A stretch of 64,000 nt of DNA. It comes from an uncultured Bacteroidaceae bacterium (GTDB taxonomy: Bacteria > Bacteroidota > Bacteroidia > Bacteroidales > Bacteroidaceae). The notes under the pieces were generated by a model. The model was not told the origin of the DNA. It saw only the letters and a program-made list of their open reading frames with translations, and did not search any database. Shown one piece after another: positions 17,201-24,092 of the stretch (the stretch's first letter is position 1; each line of letters opens with the position of its first letter). The position numbers were made by a program, and so were the translations under genes. The DNA lies in the NCBI GenBank assembly GCA_944320955.1, contig CALUJL010000017.1, positions 1-64,000 of the forward strand, given 5' to 3'.

Positions 17201-18407
17201 GACTTGGGAAAGCGACAAGAAAGCAGCCTGGACTCCGGACAAGTGGCACCAAATCGTCCTCACCGAGCGCTCCGGCAAGTGGATTCTCTACCTCGACGGG
17301 CAGCAAACGGCAGAATTTCCCGACCTCCCCATAGCCTCCATGGCCCCTGCGACGCAGCTCACCCTGGGCAACGCCGCAACGAAGAAACCCCAGCCCGCCA
17401 TCGCTTCCGCACAAATCTACACCCGGAGCCTGGACGAAGCGCAAGTGAAGGAGCTCCACGCGACAGCCACCCGCAACGACCTGGCGGGCAAAGCCTTCAC
17501 CCTCGGGGCGCTCCCCTTGTCGCCCGAGCTGGTGCGCCTCACCGTCTTCGAGAGCGGAAAACCTGCCGACGCAGGCACCTGCTCCTTCAGCTTCTACACC
17601 GCCGACGGCAAACAGGCCACGCCCTGGACCCTCGCGCCCGACCATCTGATGACCCTCCCCGCAGGCACCACCGGCCCGGCCTTCCACTTTGCGGTAAAAG
17701 ACGCATACGGAAACATCTACCGCACGCAGGAAGCCACGACGTGCGACGCATCGCCCGAAGCATTCACCTCCTTCACTGACGGATTTGAGGCAGAAGCCAA
17801 CTACCTCTCCGCCCCCGTTTCCGGCGGATGGGACGGCCTACTCTACACGCCCGGCGAGCACTACGCCGTGGAAGCCACTGCGGCCGGCGGCCAACTGACC
17901 CTCGCCTCGCAGAACTGCTACTTCAACCCCGACGGGAAAGACCCCGGCCCCGTGCTCTACAAGACCGTAGAGGGCGACTTCCTGATGCAAGTCCGCGTGA
18001 GCGACTTCACCGGGCGCGCCAACCGCCGCCCCGTGGCTTACGACGAGGGAGGCCTCATGGTGCTCGACGTGCGGCAGGACAGCACGCTGAGCGGCCTGCA
18101 CATCGGCGTCTTCCCCCACTACAACGTAGGCAACATCCTGACCCACCTCCGCCGCGGACAGCGCCTCCAACAGCAGAACAACGCCGCATGGGACTACCGT
18201 CCCTACCTCCAGATCGAACGGCGGGGCGATACGTTCCACGTCCGTTGCAGCAAGGACGGCAAGGAATGGGAGGAGATGATCGGTTCGCCCGTGGAGCGCC
18301 CCGACCTGGCCGGACGCCCGTTGAAGGCAGGCATCTACCAAGTGACTTACGGACTGAACAAGGCCTCTTTCTCCTTCGACGACTTCCAACTCTGGCAGCG
18401 CCGGTAG
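14277..18407 (+). CDS. Exported multi-domain GH43 with F5/8 type C and LamG-like modules
   Basis: 1376 residues from the ATG at 14277; upstream codons belong to the repeat array. Order: signal peptide (about 1-22); GH43 propeller (about 25-330) with GYFADPTV (likely catalytic base Asp), WIWAPDVMEKDGRFYLYYC and DGPGHHSVLQEGDDYYIVYHR; F5/8 type C/CBM32-like domain (about 330-470) with AVDDNNATLWRPRTTGTEW; three concanavalin/LamG-like regions (about 500-1110, for example YTIEAWVLNPEADDTE and GQWKHIAVTFDGYMERIYID); and a C-terminal beta-sandwich (about 1160-1376) like that of GH43 xylosidases. It probably releases arabinose or xylose side groups from a cell-surface-bound polysaccharide. It is unusually long for GH43. 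No type IX C-terminal sorting domain is visible. Confidence 0.85.
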   Translation: MKKRLLTSLLLTGALLQPATAQKAAWNSPGAGNPILPGYFADPTVKKFGDTYYIYATTDGNGGGLGPSQVWTSKDFVNWTLMPMNWPRTHWIWAPDVMEKDGRFYLYYCQPCQVYCGVGETPRGPWQNILGEDEAVLVPDRFVTNAITLDGQTFTDDDGKTYLYFGTWGIYPGFGCGVAELSPDLKGFVRKRLIVNTEATEFFEAPFIVKKNGIYYFMYSSGSCHDDTYRVQYATSTEGPMGPYVYGKNNPILATNADKTIDGPGHHSVLQEGDDYYIVYHRHNLPGSTRGMHRQIAVDRLVFGPDGTIEKVDAGHDGIGCLQPNTNPFANLAFCKPVTASSYYGDDFRPAYAVDDNNATLWRPRTTGTEWLQVDLGKVEPIERIWTQFEYATSYYQYYIETSVDGKQWTLFSDRRDNLQSGSPMVDYGSARARYVRLTVTGNEKNGLRGAVWNFKVFSAYKEDPPQQLVCLPASSFRDGVWKNNMGMLGRGFRLAAGKASAHTIEQTVGNVRQEALLLQPNTQLIMDRMPAHFYEKKPYTLSYKVYASPEESLNTLFTWHPSQKRHKTKSAADSHRVFHSVAIVADGSKVSYYVDGELKRSERQVAYDRATSPGLTLQSGDGLVAVADVRLYNWKQEPAEINFDAATPIVPIAPASKERKGLIVDLSADDYLVGSSTASLANRAPTGGEFSSNGINLPVVLKADRSAFAFNGSQQFRSDFGLPPTMAGNSPYTIEAWVLNPEADDTECIVDLVAAYGELEKISFGNGTNPDRGLVGHNGSFEDMGLPEAARPTGQWKHIAVTFDGYMERIYIDGQQVKEKDIVLRLPEKSDFITLGQQLTGESPFSGYLHSLKIYDTPRSAEEIAADAAAGSASPIALLCPAQDISGTHFANEGSWGGRAQMPAQPGAYAGKIALTQPLTVDSIAPAGKPMKALALQFAPQGKIKKEVSLLSCGDFSLLLTKKGIACQGKSWETTWESDKKAAWTPDKWHQIVLTERSGKWILYLDGQQTAEFPDLPIASMAPATQLTLGNAATKKPQPAIASAQIYTRSLDEAQVKELHATATRNDLAGKAFTLGALPLSPELVRLTVFESGKPADAGTCSFSFYTADGKQATPWTLAPDHLMTLPAGTTGPAFHFAVKDAYGNIYRTQEATTCDASPEAFTSFTDGFEAEANYLSAPVSGGWDGLLYTPGEHYAVEATAAGGQLTLASQNCYFNPDGKDPGPVLYKTVEGDFLMQVRVSDFTGRANRRPVAYDEGGLMVLDVRQDSTLSGLHIGVFPHYNVGNILTHLRRGQRLQQQNNAAWDYRPYLQIERRGDTFHVRCSKDGKEWEEMIGSPVERPDLAGRPLKAGIYQVTYGLNKASFSFDDFQLWQRR

Positions 18408-18421
18408 CCCCCGCGCCGGAA

Positions 18422-18509
18422 GCGGCAGCGCTTTCCTAAAAAAGCGGCTCGGCTTTTTCCGAAAAGATGCAGCACTTTTCCGAAAAAGCCGAGCCAGTTT
18501 TTTCTGCCC
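18422..18509. repeat. 22-bp array, four units, with long hairpin between convergent genes
   Basis: Units start at 18422, 18444, 18466 and 18488. Units 2 and 4 pair (GGCTCGGCTTTTTC at 18446-18459 with its complement at 18482-18495), and with one mismatch the pairing extends into unit 3, leaving a short loop. It lies between the GH43 stop (plus) and the glycosyltransferase stop (minus), so it may end both transcripts. Confidence 0.85.
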
Positions 18510-18511
18510 CC

Positions 18512-19630
18512 TCAGCGGCACACGGCGGAAGTCTCTTCCCGAATCTCCAGGAACTGCCGCGCGGAATAGACATTGGAGAGCCGCTCGCGGTAAGCCACAC
18601 AGCGGCGCACGAACTCCGCGTTGCCGTCCACCATCTGCCGCAGCTCGTCCGGCCCCCACGCGGCGCAGGCGATGCCCAGCCCCTCCCGGCGGATATATCC
18701 GGCCGAGGCAGGCTCCATATTGGTCAGCACGGGGGTTCCGGACACGATGGCCTCAGGAATGGACACCATGTTGAGGTCCCGCCGCGTATTCACCAGCAGC
18801 GCCATCGACTCGCGCATGTGCCGGTTCAGTTCCGTGCGGGGCAAAAAGCCGAGAAACTCTACGCAATCCTCCAAAGCCCAGTCCTTTACCATCTGCCGCA
18901 GCCGCACTTCCTCTTCCCCCCTGCCGGCAATGAGCAGGCGCACGTCGGCATAATCCGGCAAGGCATGGAAGTCCCGGAAAATGCGGATGATGCCCTCCAC
19001 ATTCTTGCGGTGGATAAGTTGAGAAGAACTGATGAATTGCCGCTTCTTCGCCTCAGAACAGGCAAATTTGTCGAGGTCGATGCCGTGGTCCACCACGCGG
19101 TCCACCGTCATCGGCATATAACGGCGGATGAAGTCGTAAGCCGGTTTCGAACGGGGCACTACGGCCCGCACCCTCTTCATGCCCCACCGCGCCGCCACCG
19201 CGTGCCAGAAGCGGGAAGGGAGCTCGTGCATCTTGCGCTGATGCGCCGTGAGTTCCTGCCAGATGATAGTCTTTTCCGGACAGATCCGGGCCGCCTCCCA
19301 CGTAAGGAGCGAGAAGGTTTCGCTCGCAAGCACCAGATCGTATTCCCCCGAGCGCTCCCGCAAGAAACGCCTCAGGCCGGGCAAACAGGGCAGAACCGTA
19401 GGGGGACACAAGCGCCGCCATGCCGTCGGGAAAAACAAGACCTCGAAGTCGTATTGCTCCGCCCCGCCCCGGGGACAATAATCGGCAGCGGCCACGAGCG
19501 TCACCTCATGCCCCAACCGCCGGAAGCCCCGGCAGATGCCGTAAATCATCGTGTCCTTTATGGTAGAAACCTCGGGTATCCGCCCGTTGTCTGCCGTATA
19601 GAGTATGGCATTCAAGACCAGTATTTTCAT
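18512..19630 (-). CDS. GT4-family glycosyltransferase
   Basis: 372 residues, GT-B fold. The N-terminal half starts MKILVLNAILYTADNGRIPE with the expected loop for acceptor binding, and FRRLGHEVTLV. The C-terminal half has RLLIAGRGEEEVRLRQMV and then VSIPEAIVSGTPVLTNMEPAS, the E-x7-E type nucleotide-sugar motif region of GT4. Cytoplasmic and probably membrane-peripheral. The start is 6 bp from the stop of the next GT4 gene, which lies 8 bp from purT, so all three probably share a transcript. The sugar and acceptor are unknown; a role in capsule, lipopolysaccharide or exopolysaccharide assembly is likely from family knowledge. Confidence 0.85.
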   Translation of the reverse strand: MKILVLNAILYTADNGRIPEVSTIKDTMIYGICRGFRRLGHEVTLVAAADYCPRGGAEQYDFEVLFFPTAWRRLCPPTVLPCLPGLRRFLRERSGEYDLVLASETFSLLTWEAARICPEKTIIWQELTAHQRKMHELPSRFWHAVAARWGMKRVRAVVPRSKPAYDFIRRYMPMTVDRVVDHGIDLDKFACSEAKKRQFISSSQLIHRKNVEGIIRIFRDFHALPDYADVRLLIAGRGEEEVRLRQMVKDWALEDCVEFLGFLPRTELNRHMRESMALLVNTRRDLNMVSIPEAIVSGTPVLTNMEPASAGYIRREGLGIACAAWGPDELRQMVDGNAEFVRRCVAYRERLSNVYSARQFLEIREETSAVCR

Positions 19631-19636
19631 CTTCTG

Positions 19637-20707
19637 CTACTGTTTTCCGGATTTATCGGCCAGACAGGTGCGGTACTCCCGCAGGTAGTTGCGCGCCGTC
19701 TGCCGTATGTCGAACGTCTCCGCCACGTGCCGGTACGCCTTTTCCGCCAAGGCCTCCCGGTCGGGGCGCTGCATGATGCCGCGTATGGCGGCCGCGCACT
19801 GCTCCACATCGCCCGAGGGGAAGTGGAAACCATAAGCCCCGCTTCCGATTACCTCCATCGGTCCTTCCCGGTCGGAGACCAGGACGGGCACTTTCGCGGC
19901 CATCGCTTCGGCCACAGTCAGCCCGAATCCTTCCCAGCGCGAGGGCTGTACGAAAAGGTCGTAGTCCTTCAGGTGATTTTCTATATAGGAAGGCGGCTGC
20001 GCCCCAAGGAAACGGACGCGGCCGGAGAGCCCGAGTTCGGAAGAGAGGCTCTTCAAGTACTGCTCGGAGGCCCCGGAACCGATGAAGTCGAGGCGGAAAT
20101 CGCGGATTCCCCAGCGTTCTTCCAGCAATGCGCAGGCACGCAGCAGCAGGTCCTGCCCCTTTTTCTCGTGAAAGAGGCGGCTCACCTGCACCATGCGGAA
20201 GCACCCGTCCGCCCGTCCGCCCGTGCGCGGGGCGAAATCTTCGGGCACAATACCGTTGTAGACCACCTCCGAGCGGTATCCGCGCTGCGCCAAAGCCTGC
20301 CGCACGCTGCCGGATATGGCAAAAAGGCGGGCATACTTTCGCAAGAAAGGCAAGTCGGCCGCGAGCGGGATGTCGTGCATCGTGAGCAACAGGCGGCTCT
20401 TCCGCAGGCTAGGGAGGCACAGGAAGCGCACGATGCCCGGATGATGCACATGGATCACCTCCGCCCGCTCCCGGCGGAGCAGGCGGTTCAGGCGAAACAG
20501 GTAAAGCGGGTTCTTCGACCCTATGGGCCTCTTCACTTCCACCACCCGCACTCTCCCGTCGAGCGCCGCACGCAGGGTAGGCTCCACGCGGTCGTTTATC
20601 AAATACACGGCCACTTCCGCCTGCCCGGCCTGCTCGTTGGCTATGTGCACGAGCATGGTTTCGATGCCCCCGTAGTCGAGCGTGTAGGTGAGATGGACTA
20701 CTTTCAT
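19637..20707 (-). CDS. GT4-family glycosyltransferase
   Basis: 356 residues. MKVVHLTYTLDYGGIETML has the GG-x-E acceptor loop typical of GT4. VIHVHHPGIVRFLCLPSL is the end of the N-terminal Rossmann domain. The C-terminal domain has MVQVSRLFHEKKGQDLLL, RFLGAQPPSYIENHLKDYD and VQPSRWEGFGLTVAEAMAA, with the E-x7-E motif for nucleotide-sugar binding. It sits between purT and the other GT4 in a tight minus-strand operon. Substrate cannot be told from sequence. Confidence 0.88.
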   Translation of the reverse strand: MKVVHLTYTLDYGGIETMLVHIANEQAGQAEVAVYLINDRVEPTLRAALDGRVRVVEVKRPIGSKNPLYLFRLNRLLRRERAEVIHVHHPGIVRFLCLPSLRKSRLLLTMHDIPLAADLPFLRKYARLFAISGSVRQALAQRGYRSEVVYNGIVPEDFAPRTGGRADGCFRMVQVSRLFHEKKGQDLLLRACALLEERWGIRDFRLDFIGSGASEQYLKSLSSELGLSGRVRFLGAQPPSYIENHLKDYDLFVQPSRWEGFGLTVAEAMAAKVPVLVSDREGPMEVIGSGAYGFHFPSGDVEQCAAAIRGIMQRPDREALAEKAYRHVAETFDIRQTARNYLREYRTCLADKSGKQ

Positions 20708-20715
20708 ACCCCTCC

Positions 20716-21885
20716 TCAGCCGATTTCCACTTTCTCCGCCAGGGCTTTCACCTCTTCGCGCAGGGGCTCCACGCCGTCGGCCAGGGGGCCGTAGCAGAAG
20801 GCCACGCCCATCCGCCGGTTCGGACGCGCCACGGGCTTGCCGAAGAGGCGCAGGTCGGCGTTAGCCACGCCCAGGATATTCTCGATGCCGCGGTATTCGG
20901 GCACTTTTTCCTCCGCACACGAAGCCAGGAGCGCCGCGCAGGCTCCGGCACGGTCCTGCCGGATGCCGGGAATAGGCCAGCCCATGAAGGCGCGCAGGTG
21001 CAGTTCGAACTCGTTCAGGTTCTGCGTTCCGGCCAAAGTCACCATGCCCGTGTCGTGCGGGCGCGGGGAAAGTTCGGAAAAGTAGACGCCTTTTCCCGAA
21101 ACGAGGAAGAATTCCACGCCCCAGATGCCCGCGCCTCCCAAGGCGCGCGTCACCTTTTCGGCCATCATCTGCGCCTCGCGCAAGAAGTCCTCGCCGATGG
21201 GCGCAGGCTGGAAGCTCTCTCGGAAATCGCCGCTCTTCTGCACGTGGCCCACGGGAGGGCAAAAAAGCGTGGGGCGCCCCCCTTCCTGCGTCACGGTGAG
21301 CAGCGTGATTTCGCTATCGAAGCGGATAAATTCCTCTACTATCATCTCTTTCAGGTCGCCGCGGCTGCCCCGCATGGCATAGTCCCAGGCCTTTTCCAGT
21401 TCGGCGGCCTCCCGGACGACAGACTGCCCCTTGCCGGAGGAAGACATGAGCGGCTTTACGACACAGGGGAAGCCCACTTCGGAGGCGGCCTGCTTCAGCC
21501 CTTCGAAAGTGGTGACGTAGCGGTAGTTTGCCGTGCGCAGGCCCAACTCCCGGGCCGCCAGTTCGCGGATGGCCTTGCGGTTCATCGTGTAGTTCACGGC
21601 GCGGGCGCTGGGCACCACGTGCATCCCCTGCTGCTCCAGGTCGTAGAGCTTTTCGGTACGGATGGCCTCGATTTCCGGCACCACGTAGTCCGGCCGGTGC
21701 CTGGCGGCCACGCGCTCCAGGGCTTCGCCGTCGAGCATGTTGAAAACCTCGGCCTCGTCGGCCACTTGCATGGCGGGGGCGCCGGCATACGAGTCGCAGG
21801 CCACGACGTAAAGCCCCATCCGTTTGGCGGCGATCACGAGCTCTTTGCCCAACTCGCCGGAACCTAATAAGAGTATCTTCTTCAT
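20716..21885 (-). CDS. purT: Formate-dependent phosphoribosylglycinamide formyltransferase
   Basis: 389 residues, normal length for PurT. It begins [20 protein letters not shown] (N-terminal PurK-like Rossmann domain). [17 protein letters not shown] is a GAR-binding stretch, [18 protein letters not shown] is the ATP-grasp lid, and [29 protein letters not shown] is the metal-binding core, seen here in two parts. It converts GAR, formate and ATP to formyl-GAR in purine synthesis. The start at 21885 is chosen because codons upstream translate the repeat array. TAACTTTG on the minus strand at 21938-21931 provides a -7 element 46 bp upstream. Co-directional and nearly contiguous with two glycosyltransferase genes, an odd pairing. 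Confidence 0.93.
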   Translation of the reverse strand: MKKILLLGSGELGKELVIAAKRMGLYVVACDSYAGAPAMQVADEAEVFNMLDGEALERVAARHRPDYVVPEIEAIRTEKLYDLEQQGMHVVPSARAVNYTMNRKAIRELAARELGLRTANYRYVTTFEGLKQAASEVGFPCVVKPLMSSSGKGQSVVREAAELEKAWDYAMRGSRGDLKEMIVEEFIRFDSEITLLTVTQEGGRPTLFCPPVGHVQKSGDFRESFQPAPIGEDFLREAQMMAEKVTRALGGAGIWGVEFFLVSGKGVYFSELSPRPHDTGMVTLAGTQNLNEFELHLRAFMGWPIPGIRQDRAGACAALLASCAEEKVPEYRGIENILGVANADLRLFGKPVARPNRRMGVAFCYGPLADGVEPLREEVKALAEKVEIG

Positions 21886-21930
21886 GTGTCTCCTTGTTTG
21901 CGCCCCGCGAGTCCGATCCCGGGGCAAGGG

Positions 21931-21938
21931 CAAAGTTA
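21931..21938 (-). promoter_or_regulatory. purT: -7 element for purT
   Basis: Minus-strand TAACTTTG fits TAnnTTTG, 46 bp before the purT ATG. No clear -33 TTTG is seen; the first repeat units lie where it would be. Confidence 0.5.
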
Positions 21939-21964
21939 CGAAGTTATTCCGGAACGGGAAGAAA

Positions 21965-22118
21965 GCCCTGCCACTTTTCCCGAAAACCGGCAGCACTTTT
22001 CCGAAAAAGCGGCAGGACTTTTCCCTATTACACGCAAGTCTTTTCCCTATTACACGCAAGTCCAATCCCGGCGTCAGGCAAGTCTTTTTCCCGGGAAATG
22101 CCGGGCGGCGGAAAAAAA
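21965..22118. repeat. 22-bp array, seven units, with a perfect tandem duplication
   Basis: Units begin at 21965, 21987, 22009, 22031, 22053, 22075 and 22097. Bases 22019-22040 and 22041-22062 are identical 22-mers (TTTTCCCTATTACACGCAA plus GTC), showing recent duplication of exactly one period. A further 22-bp block (21943-21964) may be a decayed unit. The array lies between the divergent purT and ECF sigma genes and ends just before the ECF promoter. Confidence 0.85.
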
Positions 22119-22131
22119 GTGCCCCCACAGG

Positions 22132-22161
22132 TGTTACAAAACGCCCCCGTTTTGCGTCTTA
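22132..22161 (+). promoter_or_regulatory. ECF-sigma-type promoter for the sigma operon
   Basis: TGTTACA at 22132-22138 and CGTCTTA at 22155-22161 are separated by 16 bp. The pair resembles ECF promoters, which have a -35 with AAC/TAC and a -10 with CGTC. The ATG of the sigma gene is 32 bp further on. This suggests the sigma factor transcribes its own operon. Confidence 0.6.
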
Positions 22162-22193
22162 CCCTATAGAGACACTTCCCAAGACCCACGCCC

Positions 22194-22697
22194 ATGGACG
22201 CACAGAGCTTCAAGGAAACATTCCTCCCCTGCCAGGGCCGCCTCTACCGAGCGGCGCTCCGGATGACGGAAGACGGGGAGGAAGCCGCCGACCTCGTGCA
22301 GGAAACCTACCTGAGGCTCTGGGAATGCCGCCACAAGCTGCCCCCTGCGGAAAACGCGGAGGCCTATGCCGTGCGCACGCTCTGCAACCTCCACCTCTCC
22401 CTGCGCCGCAGCGCCGCCCCCGAGGCCGGCACCCTGGCGGCCGAAGACCTGCCCCTGGCCGACCCCTCCACGCCCGCCCTGATCCTGGAGCGGACGGAGG
22501 AAGGCGAAAGGATGCGGCAGCTGATGGCCCTGTTGGGCGAGCCGCAGCAGACGGTCGTCCGCATGCGCGACGCGGAGGGCTGCGAGATGGCCGAAATCGA
22601 GCAGGCCACGGGGCTGAAAGGCGCCCGCCTGCGCATGACGCTCTCGCGGGGAAGGAGAAAACTGAGAGAACTGTTCCTGAAAAGCCGAGACCTATGA
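22194..22697 (+). CDS. ECF-family RNA polymerase sigma factor
   Basis: 167 residues. Region 2 (about 1-75) has YRAALRMTEDGEEAADLVQETYLRLWE, the usual DLVQET-type helix that contacts the beta' subunit. Region 4 (about 105-160) has RMRDAEGCEMAEIEQATGL and then RMTLSRGRRKLRELF, the -35-binding helix-turn-helix. The stop overlaps the next start as ATGA, coupling it to the membrane anti-sigma-like protein. An ECF-like promoter lies upstream, so autoregulation is likely. Confidence 0.92.
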   Translation: MDAQSFKETFLPCQGRLYRAALRMTEDGEEAADLVQETYLRLWECRHKLPPAENAEAYAVRTLCNLHLSLRRSAAPEAGTLAAEDLPLADPSTPALILERTEEGERMRQLMALLGEPQQTVVRMRDAEGCEMAEIEQATGLKGARLRMTLSRGRRKLRELFLKSRDL

Positions 22698-23539
22698 CCG
22701 AAAAAGAACTTGACCGACTCCTCCGGCGCTACTACGAGGGTGCCACTTCTCCTGCCGAGGAAGCTGCCCTGCGCCGCTACTTCCGCCGCCCGGAGGCCGA
22801 CGTCGCGCCCCGATGGCGCGGGGAGCAGGCCTACTTCCGCGCCCTCGACGCGGCCCGCCCTGCCGCCGTGCCGCCCGAGCTGGGCCGCCGCATCGGCGAG
22901 CTGCTGGACTGGCTGGCCGAAAGCGAAGCCCCCGCAGCCCCTTCCCCCGCCGGAGAAGAGCCGGACGCGCCCCGGGCATCGCAAAACATGCTGCGCCGCA
23001 TCCGCCTGCGCCGTGCGCTCTGGGCGGGAGGCGCGGCAGCCTGCCTCGTGCTGGCCCTCGCTTTCGGCTGGCAACGCTTCGGCCAGCGCACGCAACCGGC
23101 AGAACCGCCCGTGGCCCGCGCCGTGCTTCCCTCCCGTAGTCCTTTGCCCGCGGCTGAAAGCCCTTCGTCCGCAACCGCCGGAATCCAGCCCCCCACCCCG
23201 AAGGCACAGCCCGCCTCTCCCTCCTCCCCTGCCGCCCCGGCCTGCGAGCCCCGCCCCGCGGCAGAGCCTGCCTCCCGGCCTACGCCCGAGGAGCTGGCCC
23301 AAGTGCGCAGAGGGCTGCAGCTCTATGCCGAAGCCCTGCGGACATACCGGGAATCGCTTGCCGCCATCGACCGCCAGGTCCGCCACACCGAGGCCGAGCT
23401 GCAAGCCTCCGTCCGCCAAGCCCGGGCCCTTTGCGCCACGGCCAGAGAGGGACACCGCGGACTCCTCGGCCGCAGTATGGAAAGCGGGCAGGAGACCCAC
23501 CGGAAACTGCAAGAAATCATCCAACAACTTAATCCCTAA
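22694..23539 (+). CDS. Membrane anti-sigma-factor-like protein
   Basis: 281 residues from the ATG that overlaps the sigma stop. Residues 1-75 form a small cytoplasmic helical domain (MTEKELDRLLRRYYEGATSP, PEEAALRRYF-like), as in Bacteroidetes anti-sigma proteins. One TM helix spans about 109-127 (WAGGAAACLVLALAFGW). A Pro/Ala-rich linker (about 133-195) leads to a periplasmic helical, probably coiled-coil, region (about 200-281) rich in Glu, Arg and Gln. No zinc His-x3-Cys-x2-Cys motif is seen. By position and topology it probably holds the sigma factor at the membrane; function is inferred, not seen. Confidence 0.7.
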   Translation: MTEKELDRLLRRYYEGATSPAEEAALRRYFRRPEADVAPRWRGEQAYFRALDAARPAAVPPELGRRIGELLDWLAESEAPAAPSPAGEEPDAPRASQNMLRRIRLRRALWAGGAAACLVLALAFGWQRFGQRTQPAEPPVARAVLPSRSPLPAAESPSSATAGIQPPTPKAQPASPSSPAAPACEPRPAAEPASRPTPEELAQVRRGLQLYAEALRTYRESLAAIDRQVRHTEAELQASVRQARALCATAREGHRGLLGRSMESGQETHRKLQEIIQQLNP

Positions 23540-23544
23540 ATCCT

Positions 23545-24042
23545 ATGAAACACACCCCGTTTTTCCTCGCCCTGCTGCTTCTGGCAGCACTCTCCTCCCC
23601 CGGATTCGCCCAAAAGAAGCTGATCGACGACGTGCGCCGCGCATGCCCCAACGAGAGCGAATACGTGCATCTCAAAGGCGCGATGCTGGAGAAAGGAAAA
23701 GACTACCTCAAGAGTCTCGACGAAGACCTGATACCCCAAGGCGCAAAGCTGGAGGAAATCAGCACCCTCTTGCTCAACGACAAAGGAGGCGCCGAGTATC
23801 TTGCCAACCAACTGCCTTCGCTTACAGAAAAAGAAGGCTACGAAGTGAACATGGCGGTACAAATGAAAGGAGAAGTCATCTTCATCCTCAGCAAGAGCGA
23901 ACCGCTGAAGAACGCGTCGGACTACCGCTACCGCAACCACTACATCGTCTACAACCAGGACGGACCCGAGGCGCAACTGGTCTGGTGCGTCTTCCTTTCT
24001 GCCGACAAGCCCGAGGGCATGAAAACAGAAGAGCCTCAATAA
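23545..24042 (+). CDS. Small exported protein of the sigma operon
   Basis: 165 residues with signal peptide MKHTPFFLALLLLAALSSPGFA. The mature part has helix-rich sequence (AMLEKGKDYLKSLDEDLIPQ), then EEISTLLLNDKGGAEYLANQ and a beta-rich end (VNMAVQMKGEVIFILSKSE; YIVYNQDGPEAQLVWCVFL). Length and operon position resemble the DUF4252 proteins that follow sigma/anti-sigma pairs in Bacteroides, but I cannot confirm the family. It starts 5 bp after the anti-sigma stop, so it is third in the operon and may be a sensed or protective envelope component. Confidence 0.65.
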   Translation: MKHTPFFLALLLLAALSSPGFAQKKLIDDVRRACPNESEYVHLKGAMLEKGKDYLKSLDEDLIPQGAKLEEISTLLLNDKGGAEYLANQLPSLTEKEGYEVNMAVQMKGEVIFILSKSEPLKNASDYRYRNHYIVYNQDGPEAQLVWCVFLSADKPEGMKTEEPQ

Positions 24043-24053
24043 GAAACTAAATG

Positions 24054-24089
24054 ACAAGGGGCTTCGCCATCGCCGGTGAAGCCCCTTGT
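24054..24089. terminator. Bidirectional terminator between convergent operons
   Basis: A 12-bp stem (24054-24065 with 24078-24089; ACAAGGGGCTTC and its complement) with partial inner pairing. On the plus strand it is followed by TCTTTATT. It separates the sigma operon (plus) from the kinase gene (minus). Confidence 0.8.
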
Positions 24090-24092
24090 TCT

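Noticed and set aside
14277-18407. Type IX secretion cargo
   Set aside because: The C-terminus ends in a GH43-type sandwich (FSFDDFQLWQRR) and lacks the sorting-domain pattern seen at the PorU end.
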